Shown here: positions 30,945 to 34,140 of the stretch, in pieces | Numbering within the stretch: the stretch's first letter is position 1 | How the letters are laid out: every line of letters starts with the position of its first letter | Assembly (NCBI GenBank): GCA_017510065.1 | Contig: JAFWOB010000152.1 | Span: forward strand, 1-34,140 | Direction: 5' to 3' | DNA length: 34,140 nucleotides | From: Parasporobacterium sp. | Lineage (GTDB): Bacteria > Bacillota > Clostridia > Lachnospirales > Lachnospiraceae | The notes under the pieces: generated by a model | Told to the model about the DNA's origin: nothing | The model's database searches: none | What the model saw: the letters and a program-made list of their open reading frames with translations, nothing else | Translations under genes and position numbers: made by a program

Positions 30945-33827
30945 ATGAAGAGATTAATTGCGATCCTGGTATCTGCAGTTATGATCTTTGCCATGACATC
31001 CGCAGTGTTTGCTGCACCGGCAGAGGTGACATGGGAAGATTATCAGCAGTACCTCATTGACACAGCAGGCGCAAACGCCCCTGATCTTCAGGAATTTACC
31101 GATCAGGTCAAAGCGATCGGAAGCTGGGAAGAAATTGATCAGACCGTATCACCGTGGGATCAGTTCTTTACAACACTCGGCCTTTCCACCTGGGAAGAAT
31201 TCCAGGCCGGCGAAGTAAAGGAGCTGGCGGTGATGGGCGCTATGGGAGGCCCCGGTGGTGAATCACCGGAAGGCGAGTCACCGGAAGGACAGGCACCGGA
31301 AGGCGAGTCACCGGCACCTCCGGCAGAAGGCGAATCACCGGAAGGTGAATCTGCAGGCGGACCACCGAGCGGTACCAAGCAGAGCATTTCCGAACTGAAG
31401 GTTTCTTCTTTTGCAACCAATGACAGCGACAAGAGCAGACCGCAGGATGAAGGCCATATCTATGTCGGCTATGCCATTACCGACGGACAGCTGGATGCAG
31501 ATAATTCCAACTGGGAAGGTGACATCTCCCAGATCACTCTTGACAATGTTGTGGAAGGAGAAGGTTTCACAGCGATCCGTGCGGAAGGCAATACTACTGT
31601 TAACGTGACCGGTAACCTGGTTCTGCAGGACGACTCCGACGGACAGGTCGCTTCCGACTTTACCGGTACCGGCGTCGGTATCACAGGCGCAAACGGAGCA
31701 ACTATCTATGCAGACAAAATGATGTTCCTGAGCTCCGGCTTTGTAAGAGCTTTTGCGATCATCCAAAACGGTACCCTGGTACTTACCAATTCCGACATTA
31801 CCGCGCTGGGTAAAAATCCTCTGACAGGTGCATGGGATGGTTATTACAATTCCGCTAATACATCTATGATGATCTCACCTCCGTGGGTCCTTGGTATCCA
31901 GGGTGGTATTCGTGCCCTGAATGTGCTTGGCTCCAACTCCACACTGGTTGTTGCTGATTCTACTGTAACAGCAGGCGGATGGGGAGTTCTGTCCACAGAT
32001 GGATGCCAGCAGCCGTCTCTGCATCTGTACAACTCCACGCTGAACATTCTTCCGGAATCCGAAGGCGGCATGAACAGCGGCTGGGCGATCCTGGGATATG
32101 ATGAAAATGCATACGGTTCAGGCTATGGCTCCTACATTATCGGAAGCGCACAGGAGTACTTCAAGGGCATGACCATCAACGGCGCAACCTATGCATCCAT
32201 TTTGACAGGCGGCGATGCTTACTATGACAGCCTTGTTGCAGGCGATACATATCAGGCAACGGCACCGGACGGAACAGTGATCGGGGCCTATACTGCAAAA
32301 GAAGATGTACCGACAACCATCAATACTGTATTTGGCTTCATGGCACACAACTCCGGTTCCATGAATATCCTGAACGGCACAGTAGTCAATACCGCTGCAG
32401 CAACTGCTCTTTACAAGAGCGCAGATTCTGTCTGGACATTTGACAGTGCTGTTCTGAATCCGGGCAACGGCATCATCTTCCAGATGATCGATAACGATGA
32501 CTCCACCGTCGGCGGTTTCAACCCGTTTGGAACTTATCTGACAGAAGAAGCCGGATTCCCGAAGGATGCATATGCAGATGCGGTTGCTTATGTGTTCACG
32601 ACCGACACCAAGGTGGACCCGGCGAAGACCTATTACACATCCGATACCGATGATGCATCCGGTTATGCAGTTGTTGAAAATCCGACCGATGAAGGCACAG
32701 TAGCATACTATGAGAAATCTACCGGCGGCAACCAGGTTACCGTTAATTTCAAGAACAATCTTTATGAGGGCGATTTATACAATGCAACCGGCTATTACAA
32801 ACAGGCATCCGATGCCCTGACCGTCAATATTGATGTCAGCGCAACCCTGAAAGGTGATATTGCCCTGGCTTCTCATGTCCATGGTATCTGGCTGAACGGC
32901 AGACCGGTGGATGATGTGATCGCTGCGATCGATGAAGCCAATGCAAATCACGCAAACATCGGTGGTTACTATGAAGGACTTGAGGATATCGAGTATGTAT
33001 TCCTGGATGCAGAAGGCGCTGTGACTGAAGATAAGGATGCAGCAGTTGCGATCCAGTTCACCAAGTTCTCCACGGCAGAATATTATCTGCTTGGACAGGT
33101 GCTGAACATGATCAACAATAATGGCCTGTCAACGATCGATGTTTATGTAGACGGCGTATGGTATCCGCAGGTAGCTTCCCTGGTGACCTATCTGAAAGTT
33201 GCGGAAGGTTCTCATGTATATGGTACGGTCACCGAACTTGAGGATGGCAGCATTCTGATCACTCCGTCGGAAGAGACCGTTGAACCGGGTGAATACGGCA
33301 AAGCATTCATCTTTGTCCAGGGCCCGGGATCAGGCGGCGGCCCCGGCGGCGGTGAGTCACCAGAAGGCGAATCTCCGGAAGGTGAGTCTCCGGAAGGCGA
33401 ATCTCCGGCTCCGGAAGGTGAGTCCGCAGAAGCACCGGCACCTCCGGCAGAAGGCGAGTCACCGGAAGGACAGGCTCCGGAAGGTGAGTCCCCGGCACCT
33501 CCGGCAGAAGGAGAGTCACCGGAAGAACAGGCTCCGGAAGGCGAGTCCCCGGCACCTCCGGCAGAAGGAGAAGCACCGGCAGCACCGGCGGCAGCTCCGG
33601 CAGCAGACGATGAACTGTATGCAGCTTTTGTCGAGTATATTCATGAATGGCTGCTGAATGAACAGGCAAACAATGCGCAGATGACGCTTGACATTGTCGA
33701 AAATGAATTCATGCCTCTGGTCCAGGCAGGTGATTTCGAATCCTTCCCGGCAGATATGCTGTACAACGGCATGCTGGAAACCGGAAGCCCGATGACATTT
33801 GAGGAATTTGCTGCTTCCCAGAAATAA
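30945..33827 (+). CDS. Large secreted beta-helix-like protein with PEGES repeats and paired helical ends
   Basis: The function is not recognised. The 960-residue protein has a signal peptide (1-23, ending VFA). A helical domain follows (about 27-92, ending STWEEFQAGE), then a first Pro/Glu/Gly/Ser repeat block (101-141). The large beta-rich core (about 145-790) has beta-helix-like turns such as TTVNVTGNLVLQDDS and STLVVADSTVTAGGWGVLSTD. The second, longer repeat block (793-887) contains a 19-residue unit, APPAEGESPEGQAPEGESP. The C-terminal helical domain (888-960, ending MTFEEFAASQK) resembles the N-terminal one. No anchor motif is present. A strong promoter and its own terminator suggest an abundant exported protein, perhaps surface or matrix-like (inference). 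Confidence 0.8.
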   Translation: MKRLIAILVSAVMIFAMTSAVFAAPAEVTWEDYQQYLIDTAGANAPDLQEFTDQVKAIGSWEEIDQTVSPWDQFFTTLGLSTWEEFQAGEVKELAVMGAMGGPGGESPEGESPEGQAPEGESPAPPAEGESPEGESAGGPPSGTKQSISELKVSSFATNDSDKSRPQDEGHIYVGYAITDGQLDADNSNWEGDISQITLDNVVEGEGFTAIRAEGNTTVNVTGNLVLQDDSDGQVASDFTGTGVGITGANGATIYADKMMFLSSGFVRAFAIIQNGTLVLTNSDITALGKNPLTGAWDGYYNSANTSMMISPPWVLGIQGGIRALNVLGSNSTLVVADSTVTAGGWGVLSTDGCQQPSLHLYNSTLNILPESEGGMNSGWAILGYDENAYGSGYGSYIIGSAQEYFKGMTINGATYASILTGGDAYYDSLVAGDTYQATAPDGTVIGAYTAKEDVPTTINTVFGFMAHNSGSMNILNGTVVNTAAATALYKSADSVWTFDSAVLNPGNGIIFQMIDNDDSTVGGFNPFGTYLTEEAGFPKDAYADAVAYVFTTDTKVDPAKTYYTSDTDDASGYAVVENPTDEGTVAYYEKSTGGNQVTVNFKNNLYEGDLYNATGYYKQASDALTVNIDVSATLKGDIALASHVHGIWLNGRPVDDVIAAIDEANANHANIGGYYEGLEDIEYVFLDAEGAVTEDKDAAVAIQFTKFSTAEYYLLGQVLNMINNNGLSTIDVYVDGVWYPQVASLVTYLKVAEGSHVYGTVTELEDGSILITPSEETVEPGEYGKAFIFVQGPGSGGGPGGGESPEGESPEGESPEGESPAPEGESAEAPAPPAEGESPEGQAPEGESPAPPAEGESPEEQAPEGESPAPPAEGEAPAAPAAAPAADDELYAAFVEYIHEWLLNEQANNAQMTLDIVENEFMPLVQAGDFESFPADMLYNGMLETGSPMTFEEFAASQK

Positions 33828-33852
33828 AAAGCAAAGCATAATTCAGATGACC

Positions 33853-33891
33853 GGAAACGGCCGTGGTCTTCAGGACCCGGCCGTTTCTTTT
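33853..33891 (+). terminator. Terminator of the 960-residue protein gene
   Basis: A 9-bp outer stem (GAAACGGCC 33854-33862 with GGCCGTTTC 33879-33887) encloses an inner GGTC/GACC hairpin and is followed by TTTT. It starts 26 bases after the stop codon. Confidence 0.85.
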
Positions 33892-33936
33892 GTGAGGATG
33901 ATGCTTGCGAGAACTTTGCTTGCAAGAATCTGTGCA

Positions 33937-34011
33937 GTTCTCAATTCTGCCATTCGCAGGATTTGAGAACGCGGGGTGTTCTCAAATTGAAGTTTTTCCA
34001 TATTTGAGACT
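33937..34011. repeat. Degenerate tandem block with 41-bp period built from TTTGAGAAC half-sites
   Basis: Bases 33828-34140 hold no gene that I can support; they hold a terminator and this block. Four related ten-base half-sites alternate in orientation: GTTCTCAATT (33937), ATTTGAGAAC (33961), GTTCTCAAAT (33978) and ATTTGAGACT (34002). Steps are 24, 17 and 24 bases, so the pair repeats with a 41-base period. The central two form a perfect 10-bp hairpin with a 7-base loop. Looser relatives (GCTTGCGAGAA at 33904, GCTTGCAAGAA at 33919) lie upstream. Any gene beyond the right edge that would explain it is out of view. Confidence 0.8.
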
Positions 34012-34140
34012 AACTATTAAAAGTCAACAGTAAAATCAGTCAGTTCGCAGAAATGCGTTTTACATAAACAAGCACCTTGAAAATCGCATGACAAACAGAG
34101 TATCAAGGATACCCTGAAAAAACATATGGGAGATGTATCA

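Noticed and set aside
33307-33669. Open frames on the minus strand and in another frame across the PEGES repeat block
   Set aside because: Low-complexity GC-rich repeats open all frames; the products are repetitive artefacts without start signals.
34089-34140. Short ATG-started frames at the right edge
   Set aside because: One stops after nine codons and the other (from 34121) has no ribosome site and runs off the edge; neither can be supported.

Overview
The window looks like a chromosomal segment of a gut-type clostridium, most likely Lachnospiraceae. The evidence is the moderately GC-balanced base composition, strong AGGAGG-type ribosome binding sites, consensus -35/-10 promoters, a clostridial-type trimeric [FeFe]-hydrogenase operon, an ECF riboflavin importer under an FMN riboswitch, a Firmicutes-type sugar ABC system and a GtrA/DUF3048/zinc-ribbon gene complement. 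I see no rRNA, tRNA, phage, insertion sequence or CRISPR array. This family assignment is inference.

Left part (1-8.5 kb). The left edge holds the first codons of a GH43-like glycosidase (minus strand). Next comes a tightly overlapping minus-strand operon, larB-larC-larE-lytTR, for the nickel-pincer cofactor of lactate-racemase-type enzymes; no larA is present here. Divergent from it is a zinc-ribbon membrane protein. Then come ribU with its FMN riboswitch and attenuator, a VOC/glyoxalase-like protein, a CoA-disulfide-reductase/rhodanese fusion, and a small unknown protein.

Centre (8.6-17.6 kb). A three-gene hydrogenase operon (NuoE-like, NuoF-like, HydA) starts behind a consensus promoter with a good Rex-type operator over its start. 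Its likely job is to couple NADH and ferredoxin to H2. It is followed by an orphan prepilin peptidase, an 85-bp near-perfect palindrome, truA, a zinc-ribbon protein with a repetitive Pro/Gln tail, and a secreted beta-helix-like protein. The 359-bp gene-free stretch after that gene holds a striking array of six degenerate repeats, three in each orientation, with 41-bp spacing.

Right-centre (17.6-25.5 kb, minus strand). A maltodextrin-type uptake operon encodes the ATPase, binding protein and two permeases. Downstream of it, from their own promoter, lie malQ and an M32 carboxypeptidase. An unusual pair of overlapping hairpins lies between the binding-protein and permease genes.

Right part (25.5-34.1 kb, plus strand). 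Pyruvate carboxylase is followed by a DUF3048 exported protein, GtrA, and a 960-residue secreted protein. That protein has a beta-helix-like core flanked by Pro-Glu-Gly-Glu-Ser repeats and by two similar helical end domains. Its 3' flank carries a second, different repeat block that also has a 41-bp period.

Most metabolic genes here are well-known families. The least explained items are the two 41-bp-period arrays that each follow a secreted Gly-Glu-Ser-rich protein gene, the LytTR gene at the end of the lar operon, and the overlapping hairpins in the sugar-transport operon.
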